Assembly: GCF_001438845.1 (NCBI RefSeq)
Contig: NZ_JQCL01000098.1
Coordinates: 1 to 55,120 of the forward strand
Source: Lactiplantibacillus xiangfangensis
GTDB lineage: Bacteria; Bacillota; Bacilli; Lactobacillales; Lactobacillaceae
Reading direction: 5' to 3'
Length of the DNA stretch: 55,120 bases
The notes beneath the pieces were generated by a model. It ran no database searches and had not been told where the DNA came from. It worked only from the letters and a program-made list of their open reading frames with translations. Made by a program: the position numbers and the translations under genes. Positions 8,930-16,832 of this stretch are shown one piece after another; positions within the stretch are counted from its first letter, which is position 1; every line of letters begins with the position of its first letter.

Positions 8930-9584
8930 AACGATTACGATTTTACAACAGAATTTAGGGACGGCGTTGTGGGATACGGCTAAAATGGTCTTTATCTCCG
9001 GGTTTATTGGTATTATTTTTGGCACCTTAATTGGCCTATTCTTGTACTATTTTTCCAACCCATTGTTTGCGCCCCGACCACTGGTCAATAGTATCTGCGG
9101 CTTCATTATTAACGCTATTCGTTCCTTGCCATTTTTGATTTTAATGGTGGTGCTGATTCCGTTTGCCAAGTTAGTTGCTGGCGACCCGTATACGCCACTG
9201 GGTGGTGCGGTTTCCTTGTCCGTAGCGGCGATTCCGTTCTTTGCCCGTTTGGCAGAAGGGGCATTTGCGGAAATTGACGCGGGGGTTGTGGAAGCGGCCC
9301 GGTCGACTGGGGCCGGTTTCTTCCTGATTTTTCAAGAAGTTTTATTCCCAGAAGCCTTGCCCGCATTGATCCGTGGCGTTGTCTTGACCTTGATCAGTCT
9401 GTTAGGATACTCCGCAATGGTTGGGACCATTGGCGCCGGGGGTATCGGGGACTTGGCCATTCAATTCGGGTACAACCGCTATAATACGGGCGTGCTCGTT
9501 AGTGTCATCGTCATCTTGATCGTCATTGTTCAAATCGTACAGTGGTGTGGCGACCGTTTAGCGGAACATTATACGCGCGTTTAA
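8922..9584 (+). CDS. metI: Methionine ABC transporter permease
   Basis: A 220-residue permease with about five membrane segments and the EAA-type coupling loop (EAARSTGAGFFLIFQEVLFP), which contacts the ATPase. It forms the channel of the MetNIQ importer. The ATG at 8922 is chosen because AGAGGAGG lies at 8905-8912; it overlaps the end of metN. A terminator follows at 9604, closing the three-gene operon. Confidence 0.94.
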   Translation: MNETITILQQNLGTALWDTAKMVFISGFIGIIFGTLIGLFLYYFSNPLFAPRPLVNSICGFIINAIRSLPFLILMVVLIPFAKLVAGDPYTPLGGAVSLSVAAIPFFARLAEGAFAEIDAGVVEAARSTGAGFFLIFQEVLFPEALPALIRGVVLTLISLLGYSAMVGTIGAGGIGDLAIQFGYNRYNTGVLVSVIVILIVIVQIVQWCGDRLAEHYTRV

Positions 9585-9603
9585 GGGTTAATTAGTTACC
9601 GAG

Positions 9604-9631
9604 AAAGTCGACTTACGGGTCGGCTTTTTTT
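9604..9631 (+). terminator. Terminator of metQNI
   Basis: AGTCGAC at 9606-9612 pairs with GTCGGCT at 9619-9625 (one G-U), followed by T7. Confidence 0.75.
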
Positions 9632-9718
9632 GTGATGATGTTTTCAAAACGAATGAATACGCTTTATTTTACAGGTGTATACTTTAGGTAATGATTATTT
9701 CAAAAGGATCTGATACTA

Positions 9719-10342
9719 ATGAATCTGAGAGCACGCGTGAGTTATTTAACCTTAGTGGTATTGCTATTTATGATTGAAATTGCGGCGGCCGGATTGATGT
9801 GGTTGGACCACAGTATTGATGGGACGATTGTCCACGGTTTACTGGGGCTAGTGATGTTTGTTATCGGGGTGACGGCTTGTACGGCGGCGCAACAACGGCC
9901 AGTGACCATGTTTAATCCGCTAAAAGCGGGCCACATTGTGACTTTGATGTTTGTAAACGTCGGGATGTTGATGGTGATTGCCATTCACGATTGTGATCAT
10001 ATGCGCCAAGCGATGGGCTGGGGGTACCGGTTCACATTGAGCTTGTTACTGATCAATGTGATTGTTTATTTGCCAAACTTGCTTTCGCTGTACCTGATTG
10101 CGCACGGACGCAAAGTGGGAATTTGGGCGACGCTGATTAGTGGCTTGCTTATTGGCGGTTTATTCTTAAAGTTACACTTGCTAGGTGCGTGGTTACCCGT
10201 TTGGGGACCGTGGAACCAGTCGTTCTTCGTCCTCAGAGTAGACGTGATTAGTTGGTGGATCTTAGTGATTACGGCTTTGGCGGGCGTTTTAATTGCGTTG
10301 ATTGCGGCGGAGGTTTACGGCGAAACCCGAGCAAAGATTTAA
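9719..10342 (+). CDS. Membrane protein of unknown function
   Basis: A 207-residue protein with about six hydrophobic segments (roughly 7-27, 36-56, 72-92, 104-124, 134-154 and 178-200). I do not recognise a family. Charged residues are few and lie mostly between the segments; the motif HDCDHMRQ falls after the third. An AAAGGAT site precedes the ATG. It stands alone between terminators, so context gives no role. Confidence 0.75.
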   Translation: MNLRARVSYLTLVVLLFMIEIAAAGLMWLDHSIDGTIVHGLLGLVMFVIGVTACTAAQQRPVTMFNPLKAGHIVTLMFVNVGMLMVIAIHDCDHMRQAMGWGYRFTLSLLLINVIVYLPNLLSLYLIAHGRKVGIWATLISGLLIGGLFLKLHLLGAWLPVWGPWNQSFFVLRVDVISWWILVITALAGVLIALIAAEVYGETRAKI

Positions 10343-10351
10343 ACTAGTTCT

Positions 10352-10384
10352 AAAAGGTCGGCGTGTGCACGCGGGCCTTTTTTG
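10352..10384 (+). terminator. Terminator after the membrane protein gene
   Basis: AAAGGTCGGCGTG pairs with CACGCGGGCCTTT around a short loop and runs into T6. Confidence 0.7.
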
Positions 10385-10742
10385 GTGCCTAAACCGGATC
10401 CCAGTACCAATTAAGCATGCAATGAGATATATAAGTAGAAAACATGTCCAAATGCTTAAAAATAACGTGTGCTATTAAATCGGTAATAGTAAAATAATAA
10501 GAAAAAGGAATGGAAAATTTTATCTGAATACCGTTTGCGATTTTCTTCTTAGGCTTGTTGCTTAGTCTTATTAAGTTACAAAACTCTATCCTATGAAATT
10601 GAAAGGGAACTGCTAGAAGACGATGAGACGTAGAAAAATCAGAATCGGCAGTTAATTAATGGATTCGGATGAGTTAATAGGACGTAAAGCGATATGGATA
10701 GGGAAAGCAGTTTACTTTAATTATTCAGAGGGGTAATAAGGG
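10385..10742. other. AT-rich stretch with remnants of tiny hydrophobic ORFs
   Basis: No intact gene is supported. From an ATG at 10510, five codons (MENFI) are followed by TGA. The same frame then continues as a hydrophobic stretch (IPFAIFFLGLLLSLIK) to a stop at 10594, and an adjacent frame reads on as YEIERELLEDDET. This looks like a decayed small membrane protein, but coding use is uncertain. Confidence 0.3.
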
Positions 10743-10892
10743 GTGGAAAATTTGTTTGATTGGTTTACGGATTTATGTGATGGCATCATTTTATTTATTA
10801 CATTGTTTTTCGATATACTGATAGCTTTATTTTGGTTGGGTGTTACAGGTGTATTTATTTATATCATATGGGGTATATTCGCATTAAACTAG
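10743..10892 (+). CDS. Small hydrophobic peptide (49 aa)
   Basis: A GTG at 10743 with AGAGGGG at 10727-10733 opens a 49-codon frame. The product begins MENLFDWFTDLCDG and is then almost entirely hydrophobic, ending IIWGIFALN. A terminator-like hairpin follows at 10919. It could be a small membrane protein, a type I toxin-like peptide or a leaderless bacteriocin-like peptide; nothing beside it (immunity, transport) supports one choice. Existence is inferred from the ribosome site, the stop placement and the terminator. Confidence 0.45.
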   Translation: MENLFDWFTDLCDGIILFITLFFDILIALFWLGVTGVFIYIIWGIFALN

Positions 10893-10918
10893 GGATTAAC
10901 ATGATTAAGTTAAAAGGT

Positions 10919-10948
10919 GAGTAGCGATAAAAATTGCTGCTCTTTTTT
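10919..10948 (+). terminator. Terminator after the small hydrophobic peptide ORF
   Basis: GAGTAGCGA pairs with TTGCTGCTC (10934-10942), followed by T6. Confidence 0.65.
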
Positions 10949-11113
10949 GTTAGTAAGGGTTGTTAATGGGTGCTGAACAAAAGTCCTATGCCTGATTATT
11001 GGCATAGAACTAAGGTAAGGCGTCACAAGTTTCACGCCTATCTGAACTTGCGGGAAGCGGTTGCGCCGGCTCTCACTTTTGCATACACTTATTTTATCAG
11101 GGGGTGCGATTCA

Positions 11114-11314
11114 ATGCAAAGTACAACCATTAAGGAACTAGTAGCGCAAGTCATTAATAGCAATGTGACAGCGTATGCAATTGGTAAGGGATCGGGCGTT
11201 GATATTAGTATGATTAGACGTCTGAAAACAGGTGAAAGACAGATAGAGAACACTACAGTTATGACTGCTCAAAAACTGATCGACTACGGTTATAAGGTAG
11301 GCTTAATCAAGTAG
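11114..11314 (+). CDS. Small helix-turn-helix-like protein (66 aa)
   Basis: The ATG at 11114 is chosen over a longer upstream frame because AGGGGG lies about 10 bases before it and the extension looks non-protein. The 66-residue product contains an HTH-like core (AYAIGKGSGVDISMIRRLKT, then GERQIENTT), as in small Cro/XRE-type DNA-binding proteins, followed by one more helix. It is short for a complete regulator with an effector domain. It lies downstream of the small hydrophobic ORF and is followed by its own terminator. Confidence 0.6.
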   Translation: MQSTTIKELVAQVINSNVTAYAIGKGSGVDISMIRRLKTGERQIENTTVMTAQKLIDYGYKVGLIK

Positions 11315-11320
11315 TACAGA

Positions 11321-11347
11321 GGTAACGGCGTTTGCTGTTGCCTTTTT
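11321..11347 (+). terminator. Terminator after the small HTH gene
   Basis: GGTAACGGC pairs with GCTGTTGCC around GTTT, followed by T5. Confidence 0.75.
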
Positions 11348-11413
11348 GGTATAACTCGTGTTGGTAGGGTGGCCGCGCCGTTTTTCAGTTGACAAGCCCT
11401 CCGGAAAGAGTTT

Positions 11414-11453
11414 ACATGAATACGTGAGCGACGGTTCATGTGTGGGTTATAAT
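11414..11453 (+). promoter_or_regulatory. Promoter and candidate operator of the ArsR gene
   Basis: TATAAT at 11448-11453 is a clear -10 box; the -35 region is weak. ACATGAA (11414-11420) and TTCATGT (11435-11441) form a perfect inverted repeat across the -35 region. ATGAA/TTCAT half-sites are usual for ArsR/SmtB repressors, but the 14-bp gap is wider than typical. Confidence 0.45.
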
Positions 11454-11501
11454 GGAATGATTCATAAGGATTTTCAACGAAAACAAATAAGAGGATTATG
11501 T

Positions 11502-11861
11502 ATGGCAGAAGAAAACTTTGAGCAGGAACACCAAAAGGCACTGACTAATTTAAAAGCAGAACTGCCGAACGACGAGGCCCTAGGTGCGATGGTGAACATT
11601 TTTAAGGCCTTCGGTGATATGACCCGGGTCAAGATTATCTTAGCGTTGGCTGAGACACCACTAAGTGTGGGCGAAATTGCGGACACGTTAGGGATGAGCC
11701 AGTCCTCGATTTCACACCAACTAAGCGTCTTAAAGCAACTGAACCTAGTGTCTAACGCTCGGCGTGGTCGGAATATTCATTATCGTTTGAGTGACCAACA
11801 CATCATCACAATTTTTCGCCAAACGCAGGAACACATTATTGAAGACGAAAATGATTATTAA
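11502..11861 (+). CDS. ArsR/SmtB-family metal-sensing repressor
   Basis: A 119-residue winged-helix protein. The recognition region is VGEIADTLGMSQSSISHQLS followed by the wing (RRGRNIHYRLS). The C-terminal helix carries D-x-H-x10-H-x2-E (SDQH ... EHIIE), the alpha-5 zinc site of SmtB/CzrA-type sensors; the CxC motif of the alpha-3N sites is absent. It should therefore release DNA on binding zinc or a similar ion. The ATG at 11502 follows AAGAGGA. No metal exporter lies next to it, so its target may be elsewhere or only its own promoter. Confidence 0.88.
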   Translation: MAEENFEQEHQKALTNLKAELPNDEALGAMVNIFKAFGDMTRVKIILALAETPLSVGEIADTLGMSQSSISHQLSVLKQLNLVSNARRGRNIHYRLSDQHIITIFRQTQEHIIEDENDY

Positions 11862-11906
11862 TTGATAGGTAGTTGTTGGACGATGTTTAAAATAAATTCG
11901 ATGAAG

Positions 11907-11934
11907 ACTGTGATCGTAAATCACGGCCTTTTTT
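11907..11934 (+). terminator. Terminator of the ArsR gene
   Basis: CTGTGAT (11908-11914) pairs with ATCACGG (11920-11926), then T6. Confidence 0.65.
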
Positions 11935-11962
11935 GTGTTGAGCTATTTATATAGGGAAAAGA

Positions 11963-12010
11963 AACCGCTTTCTGCCCGCTGTTGACATTCTAGTCAGAAA
12001 ACGGTTAGAT
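11963..12010 (+). promoter_or_regulatory. Promoter with overlapping inverted repeat
   Basis: TTGACA at 11982-11987 and TTAGAT at 12005-12010 are separated by 17 bp. AACCGCTTTCTG (11963-11974) and CAGAAAACGGTT (11995-12006) form an inverted repeat (11 of 12 positions) bracketing the -35 and touching the -10, as expected for a repressor operator. Confidence 0.55.
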
Positions 12011-12083
12011 TACTTATTAGAGGTAAAAATAAATTTACTTAATAGGATGGGGCTTGTTGAGTAGGATCTTTTGGAGGAAACTA

Positions 12084-13745
12084 ATGGGACTTAATAAGAA
12101 GTTACTATTAACGACTACGCTGGCGTTAGGTGTGATCTTAGCACCGGCGACGGGACGGGCGGCTGAAACTAGCCAACCGAGTGCGGCTAGTCAATCTAGC
12201 GCAGTTGCCAGCAGTACGACAGCGACGAGTTCGACGCAGGCTAGTCAGCAGAGTTCCAGTCGGACAACCAGTACTAGTGCGAGTCACCCGGCTAAACGGC
12301 TTGATGCGCCGACTGTCAAAACCAGTCAAACGTCAACTACAACCGCTAAAAAAACGCAGGAAACTTTGGCACTGACGGATGTCAAAGTGACGAAGACGGC
12401 GGTTACTGGACACACCACTGCTGGTACCACGGTACAAGCAGTGGGCTTAGATCAGGCCGTTTTAGGAACTGCCAAGGCCGATGCGCAGGGCAACTTTAAG
12501 CTGGTGGCTGGACTAACTGGTACGTCGTTTAGCTTGCGAGCGACTAAAAATGACATGCAAAGTGCTACTTGGAAATATACGGCTAAGCTGAAAGTATCCA
12601 AGGTGAAGGTTGCTAAGACGATTGTCAGCGGGCAAACGTTGGCTGGCGCTAAGATCAAACTCGTTAACCAGAAAAAGAAAACGGTCGGCACGGCGATTGC
12701 TAGTTCGAATGGCCAGTTCACGCTCCATGCCACTAAAAAGGTTAACACCACACCATTTACGTTAAAGATAACGAAGTCAGGGTATCACGCCGCTAGCTGG
12801 AAATATACGGCACCCCTCAAGGTCAGCAAAATCAAAGTGACGAAGCACAAGGTGACGGGGCACACCACGGCTGGCGCTACGGTAAAAGTCACCAATTTGA
12901 AAAAGCAATTATTAGGACGAGCAGTTGCCAATAAAAAAGGGACGTTTGCCGTTCATACGACTAAGAAAGTCAGTACCAAGCCATTTAACCTGAGTGTCAC
13001 TAAGTCACGTTATAAGAAGGTTGCTTGGAAGTATACGGCACCACAAAAGGTGACACGGATTGCGGTGCACGGCAAAAAAGTTACCGGGCACGCGGTAGCT
13101 GGTGCGACCATTAAGTTGGTGGCATCGCATAAAGTTGTCGGGACGGCCAAAGCCAATTCGAAAGGAAACTTCACCGTGCACGCGACCCGGAGTTTGACGA
13201 CGAAGACCTTTACCGTTAATGCAACTAAATCCCGTTATCACAAAGCGCATTGGAAGTATGCGGCGAAGAAGCTGAACGTCCCGTTGATTGCCCAACGGCC
13301 TGAATTACCAACTGGGTGTGAAATCACGGCGGTGACCATGATGCTACGTTATAAGGGCTGCAAAGTGACTAAGACGAGCTTAGCGCTTGAGATGCCCCGG
13401 AGTAGTAACCCGAATAAGGGATTTGTCGGCAACCCATACACGAGTTATGGCTGGACCATTTACCCAGCTGGCTTGATGAAGCTGGTGAAGCGGCATGCTC
13501 ACTCGGCCGTTAATTTGACCGGCGTTTCCATTTCTCAGTTAAAGAAGCAAATCAATAAGAAGCATCCCGTGACGCTATGGGTCACCGGTGTCGATGGGTT
13601 TAACACCCACGCTTTAACGATGACGGGCTACAGCCCAACCCGGATTTACTATAATGATCCGTGGACGAATCGTAAAACGAGTATGAAAACTTCGAGCTTT
13701 AAATCACATTGGAAACGTGACGGCTACCGCGCGCTGAGTTATTAA
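12084..13745 (+). CDS. Secreted C39-like cysteine peptidase with repeat domains
   Basis: A 553-residue exported protein with a signal peptide (cleavage after GRAA, about residue 26) and a Ser/Thr/Ala-rich linker to about 95. Four related modules of about 75 residues follow, each with a VxGHTxAGA-like turn and ending W-K-Y-x-A, resembling bacterial Ig-like repeats. The final 150 residues form a peptidase C39-like domain: Cys in PTGCEITA (about 411), His in NTHALTMTGY (about 509) and Asp in YNDPW (about 524). The ATG at 12084 follows TTGGAGGAAA. It probably acts at the wall; its substrate is unknown. It is not linked to a bacteriocin ABC transporter, so processing of a double-glycine leader is unlikely. 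Confidence 0.86.
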   Translation: MGLNKKLLLTTTLALGVILAPATGRAAETSQPSAASQSSAVASSTTATSSTQASQQSSSRTTSTSASHPAKRLDAPTVKTSQTSTTTAKKTQETLALTDVKVTKTAVTGHTTAGTTVQAVGLDQAVLGTAKADAQGNFKLVAGLTGTSFSLRATKNDMQSATWKYTAKLKVSKVKVAKTIVSGQTLAGAKIKLVNQKKKTVGTAIASSNGQFTLHATKKVNTTPFTLKITKSGYHAASWKYTAPLKVSKIKVTKHKVTGHTTAGATVKVTNLKKQLLGRAVANKKGTFAVHTTKKVSTKPFNLSVTKSRYKKVAWKYTAPQKVTRIAVHGKKVTGHAVAGATIKLVASHKVVGTAKANSKGNFTVHATRSLTTKTFTVNATKSRYHKAHWKYAAKKLNVPLIAQRPELPTGCEITAVTMMLRYKGCKVTKTSLALEMPRSSNPNKGFVGNPYTSYGWTIYPAGLMKLVKRHAHSAVNLTGVSISQLKKQINKKHPVTLWVTGVDGFNTHALTMTGYSPTRIYYNDPWTNRKTSMKTSSFKSHWKRDGYRALSY

Positions 13746-13800
13746 TCAGAGTGTGACAAGTTGCTTTTTGGCATACATTTTGGCTAGAAAATCCAAGAAA

Positions 13801-13851
13801 AAAAGATAGCGGTTCAGAAATCATTTTAGGATTTCTGAGCCGCTATCTTTT
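13801..13851. terminator. Bidirectional terminator with TTCAGAAA core (family copy b)
   Basis: A 22-position hairpin between convergent genes. The outer stem AAAAGATAGCGG surrounds the constant TTCAGAAA/TTTCTGA core, and both ends carry A/T runs. A box TTTTTGGCATACATTTTGG at 13765-13783 resembles those preceding other copies. Confidence 0.8.
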
Positions 13852-13880
13852 ATGATGTTTCAGTTTTGATTAAATTAGGT

Positions 13881-14846
13881 TTACTTTGCGACCTTGCTCA
13901 AACCATTGGCATAGTTTAATTTCATGCCGGGTTGGGTATTCGGCAGGTAAAGGTTGAATTTGATCTTCTTTGAACCAATCGATTGAGCCTGCATTTTAAC
14001 GCCGCGGGCGAGCAATTCATGGTTTTTAAAGACGGGGGTGACCCGGTAACGAACGTAATGCTTAGGGCTTGCTTTTAAATAGGCGGCCACTTTGTTTTCA
14101 TACTTCGACATGCCGGGATCGTTTAATTGGCGCGTTCCCGTAATCAAGTTCTTCATGTTATTGTTTTGACCAGTTAATTGGTAGCCGATGAGGTGACTCC
14201 GGTTATATAACCAGCCGGATTTGATCCGTTTGTTATGCCAACCGGTGGGATTGATGTATAAAGCTTCTCGTTTGGCTCTAGGCATCAACTTTTTGTTAAG
14301 TAACGCGTTAGCAGCCGTTGCCCGGTTATAAACATCTAATTGACCATATTTTTGCCACGGGCCCTTTTTAATGGAAAGGGTCGCCTTGCTAAAGCCCGGC
14401 CGGTTCTTGTTGATAACTTTTACGCGGTACTTGGCTTTTTTAGTCGTCTTTTTAGAGGCCTTCTTTTTCTTTGCTGGTTTCTTTTTAGCAACTTTTTTCT
14501 TAGTTGTTTTCTTAACAGCTTTCTTTTTAGTCACTTTTTTCTTTTTGGCGACTTTTTTGACGGTCTTTTTCTTAGTGACCTTCCGTTTGGCTGGTGCCTT
14601 TTCAGTACCGGATAACGTTAATCCGCGGTGCTTGGCAGTCGTCAGAGATACGGCGTAGACCTTTTTAGCACGGTTCAGCCCGCGGTCGTGCTTGTTATAA
14701 AAATAATGTTTCCCCGTCCGTGTGACGTAAACGGTCTTAGCGTGGGCGACCGTGGCTGGCGTTACCGCAGTGGTTGCGCTCACACTACCGAGTAACAACA
14801 CGAGCATTAGGAACCACTTAGTCCAAGTGGCAGCGTGTTTCTTCAT
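13881..14846 (-). CDS. Secreted DNA/RNA non-specific endonuclease
   Basis: A 321-residue protein starting at the ATG at 14846 (GAGGAG 11 bases upstream; an in-frame GTG lies slightly further up). It has a signal peptide (about 1-36). A highly basic region of about 60 residues follows, made of KKK/KKT/KKA blocks (about 80-145). The C-terminal nuclease domain contains YNRSHLIGYQLTGQNNN, the counterpart of the D-R-G-H motif of EndA/NucA-type beta-beta-alpha-metal nucleases, with His about 218 as general base. It should degrade extracellular nucleic acid; the lysine tract may bind DNA or anionic wall polymers. Confidence 0.88.
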   Translation of the reverse strand: MKKHAATWTKWFLMLVLLLGSVSATTAVTPATVAHAKTVYVTRTGKHYFYNKHDRGLNRAKKVYAVSLTTAKHRGLTLSGTEKAPAKRKVTKKKTVKKVAKKKKVTKKKAVKKTTKKKVAKKKPAKKKKASKKTTKKAKYRVKVINKNRPGFSKATLSIKKGPWQKYGQLDVYNRATAANALLNKKLMPRAKREALYINPTGWHNKRIKSGWLYNRSHLIGYQLTGQNNNMKNLITGTRQLNDPGMSKYENKVAAYLKASPKHYVRYRVTPVFKNHELLARGVKMQAQSIGSKKIKFNLYLPNTQPGMKLNYANGLSKVAK

Positions 14847-15005
14847 TATAAAACTCACTCCTCAAAAGTAATTTTGAATCTGACCTGCTTCCCCAAGTAA
14901 GTCAAACTATTAATTATTTTATATTAAGTTGAAAAATATAACCATAGCTAGCTGACAATTCGAATGACTAAATCAGTGGCTTGTGGAAAACGGTGTAGCG
15001 GGTTG

Positions 15006-15023
15006 TTATCCACTTGTGGATAA
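15006..15023. promoter_or_regulatory. Inverted pair of DnaA boxes
   Basis: TTATCCACT at 15006-15014 (one mismatch) abuts TGTGGATAA at 15015-15023 (an exact DnaA box on the minus strand). The pair lies in the divergent region between the nuclease and thioesterase genes. Binding by DnaA is inferred from the consensus only. Confidence 0.45.
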
Positions 15024-15114
15024 ACATCGCTTGAATTCCCATAATCTGCTTTATTCAAGGCCAGTCTTCCTCTAAAATAGAATTAATAATATTTGAACAT
15101 ATCTACGGGGGTGC

Positions 15115-15618
15115 ATGATGGACACAATCAAAGGATCGCAAACTTTATCAATCAGTAATCACCGGGTCTTTTCAGCGGATTTGAATGAACACGATACCGT
15201 ATTTGGCGGTAAAATTTTAGCCACCGTTGACGATAACTCGTCAATTGCGGCGTCACGACTGGCACGAATTGAAACCGTGACGGCGTCGGTTGATCAAGTC
15301 AATTTCTTGATGCCGTTCCGGGTCCAAGATTCGATGTGCGCGGAGTCGTACGTTTCAGGTGTCGGTCACCGCTCGATCGAAGTCTTCACGAAAATTATTG
15401 GGGAACATTTGAAAACTGGGGAACGCTTCCTCGGATTGACCTGTTTTTCAACTTTTGTTGTGACGCAGCCGGGGATCGAATTACCGACGCTGGTCGCTGA
15501 CAAGCCGGAGTACGCCTTTGTGATGGAAGGTTATGAACAACGTCAAGCGGAGCGCCTAGCACGCTTAAAGCAGCAAGAACATTTTAATTCACATATTAGT
15601 GTCGACGTGCCATGGTAA
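15115..15618 (+). CDS. Acyl-CoA thioesterase, hotdog fold (YciA-like)
   Basis: A 167-residue single hotdog-domain protein. The segment NEHDTVFGGKILATVDD matches the conserved N-x-x-x-T-x-F-G-G-x-(I/L) region of acyl-CoA hydrolases, with the acidic residue of the active site in DD. It should hydrolyse acyl-CoA to free acid and CoA in the cytoplasm. Two adjacent ATGs (15115 and 15118) are possible starts behind ACGGGGGTGC. It stands alone, followed by a terminator. Confidence 0.88.
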   Translation: MMDTIKGSQTLSISNHRVFSADLNEHDTVFGGKILATVDDNSSIAASRLARIETVTASVDQVNFLMPFRVQDSMCAESYVSGVGHRSIEVFTKIIGEHLKTGERFLGLTCFSTFVVTQPGIELPTLVADKPEYAFVMEGYEQRQAERLARLKQQEHFNSHISVDVPW

Positions 15619-15625
15619 GCTAAAT

Positions 15626-15672
15626 AAAACGCATTTGTCTGGAGAGTTATCCACAGACAGGTGCGTTTTTTG
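15626..15672 (+). terminator. Terminator containing a DnaA box
   Basis: ACGCATTTGTCTG pairs with CAGACAGGTGCGT (two G-U) and is followed by T6. TTATCCACA at 15647-15655, an exact DnaA box, spans the loop. Confidence 0.7.
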
Positions 15673-15800
15673 TTGTTAATAAAAATACATAAACTTTGCA
15701 TGATTTTTACAGGTTCACAACACACGCTTGCTATGCTGACTTTAGTGTATTCAATCAACATTTAACGCTGGTGACAAATGATTAATAGGAGGGGATTAAA

Positions 15801-16811
15801 ATGGCGAAGCGGCGGACACGTGACCGAGTACTAGGCACACTGTATGGGCAAGCAATTGGGGATGCGCTGGGGATGCCCACCGAACTCTGGCCAATCGCCA
15901 CGATTCACCAAGTGTTTCCGCAGAGGATAACGACCTTTGTGGACGGACCTGCAAGTAACGCGGTGGCGAAGAATTATCAGGCCGGGGAATATACCGACGA
16001 TACTGGTCAAGCGCTAGCAATTCTGGATTCATTAATTGAAACGCATTGGCAGCCACAACCCGTCAACTTGGTTCAGCACATTTTAGCTTGGGCCGATGCG
16101 GCGGATGCTTGGGAACAAAATATATTGGGCCCGAGCAGTAAAGCGGCCTTACTGGCAATCAAAGCGGGGCAACCGGTGCAGGGGATCACAGCCCAAGCCC
16201 TGACAAATGGTGCGGGAATGCGGATTGCCCCGTTAGGAACGTTATTTGAACCGGACCAGTTGGATGACTTAGTCACAATGGTGGCCACCGTAACTAAGAT
16301 CACGCATTCAAGCGATGTTGCGCTGGGGGGCGCTAGCTTGATTGCTGGTGCGGTGACGGCGGCCATGGCGGACGATGATTGGGATGCCATTATGACGTAC
16401 GCGTTGCGGGCCTGTGACCGGGGCTATCAGCTAGGAACCCCAACGTGGGCGGCAAAGCTCCGGTCCCGCGTTGAGTTGGGGCTAAAACTTGCTGATGAAT
16501 ACCGATTTGACGCGTCCCGGTTTAGTCGGGCGGTCTATGACCTGTTAGGTACTGGGACCATGTTGTCAGAGAGCGTGCCAGCGGCCGTGGCGATTGCCTA
16601 TTACACGCGGGACGTTCAAAAGTGTGCGTTGATGTGTGCCAACCTTGGTGGCGATACGGACACGATTGGCGCGATGGCGACGGCAATCTGTGGTGCTAAA
16701 AATGGGGCAACCGCGATTGATCCGGCGTGGTGTCAAATCATTGATCAGTGTAATCCGCAGCATGACTTGCAGTGGTACGCAGATCAAATCATGAATGTGC
16801 CAAATACTTAG
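15801..16811 (+). CDS. ADP-ribosylglycohydrolase-family protein (YegU-like)
   Basis: A 336-residue protein with the metal-binding motifs of the family: GQAIGDALGMPTE near the N-terminus, YTDDTGQA (about residue 65) and GGDTDTIGAMATAICGA (about 277). Members remove ADP-ribose from proteins or split related N-glycosides. AGGAGG lies upstream of the ATG. It is the first gene of an apparent operon with an NCS1 permease and a PfkB kinase. With those neighbours, cleavage of an imported N-riboside to base plus ribose is more likely than reversal of protein ADP-ribosylation; that is inference. Confidence 0.9.
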   Translation: MAKRRTRDRVLGTLYGQAIGDALGMPTELWPIATIHQVFPQRITTFVDGPASNAVAKNYQAGEYTDDTGQALAILDSLIETHWQPQPVNLVQHILAWADAADAWEQNILGPSSKAALLAIKAGQPVQGITAQALTNGAGMRIAPLGTLFEPDQLDDLVTMVATVTKITHSSDVALGGASLIAGAVTAAMADDDWDAIMTYALRACDRGYQLGTPTWAAKLRSRVELGLKLADEYRFDASRFSRAVYDLLGTGTMLSESVPAAVAIAYYTRDVQKCALMCANLGGDTDTIGAMATAICGAKNGATAIDPAWCQIIDQCNPQHDLQWYADQIMNVPNT

Positions 16812-16832
16812 CTTTTTGGGGGAGAAATTTGA

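Noticed and set aside
14340-14658. Phe/Leu-rich plus-strand ORFs opposite the nuclease gene
   Set aside because: They are antisense shadows of the lysine-rich tract of the secreted nuclease.
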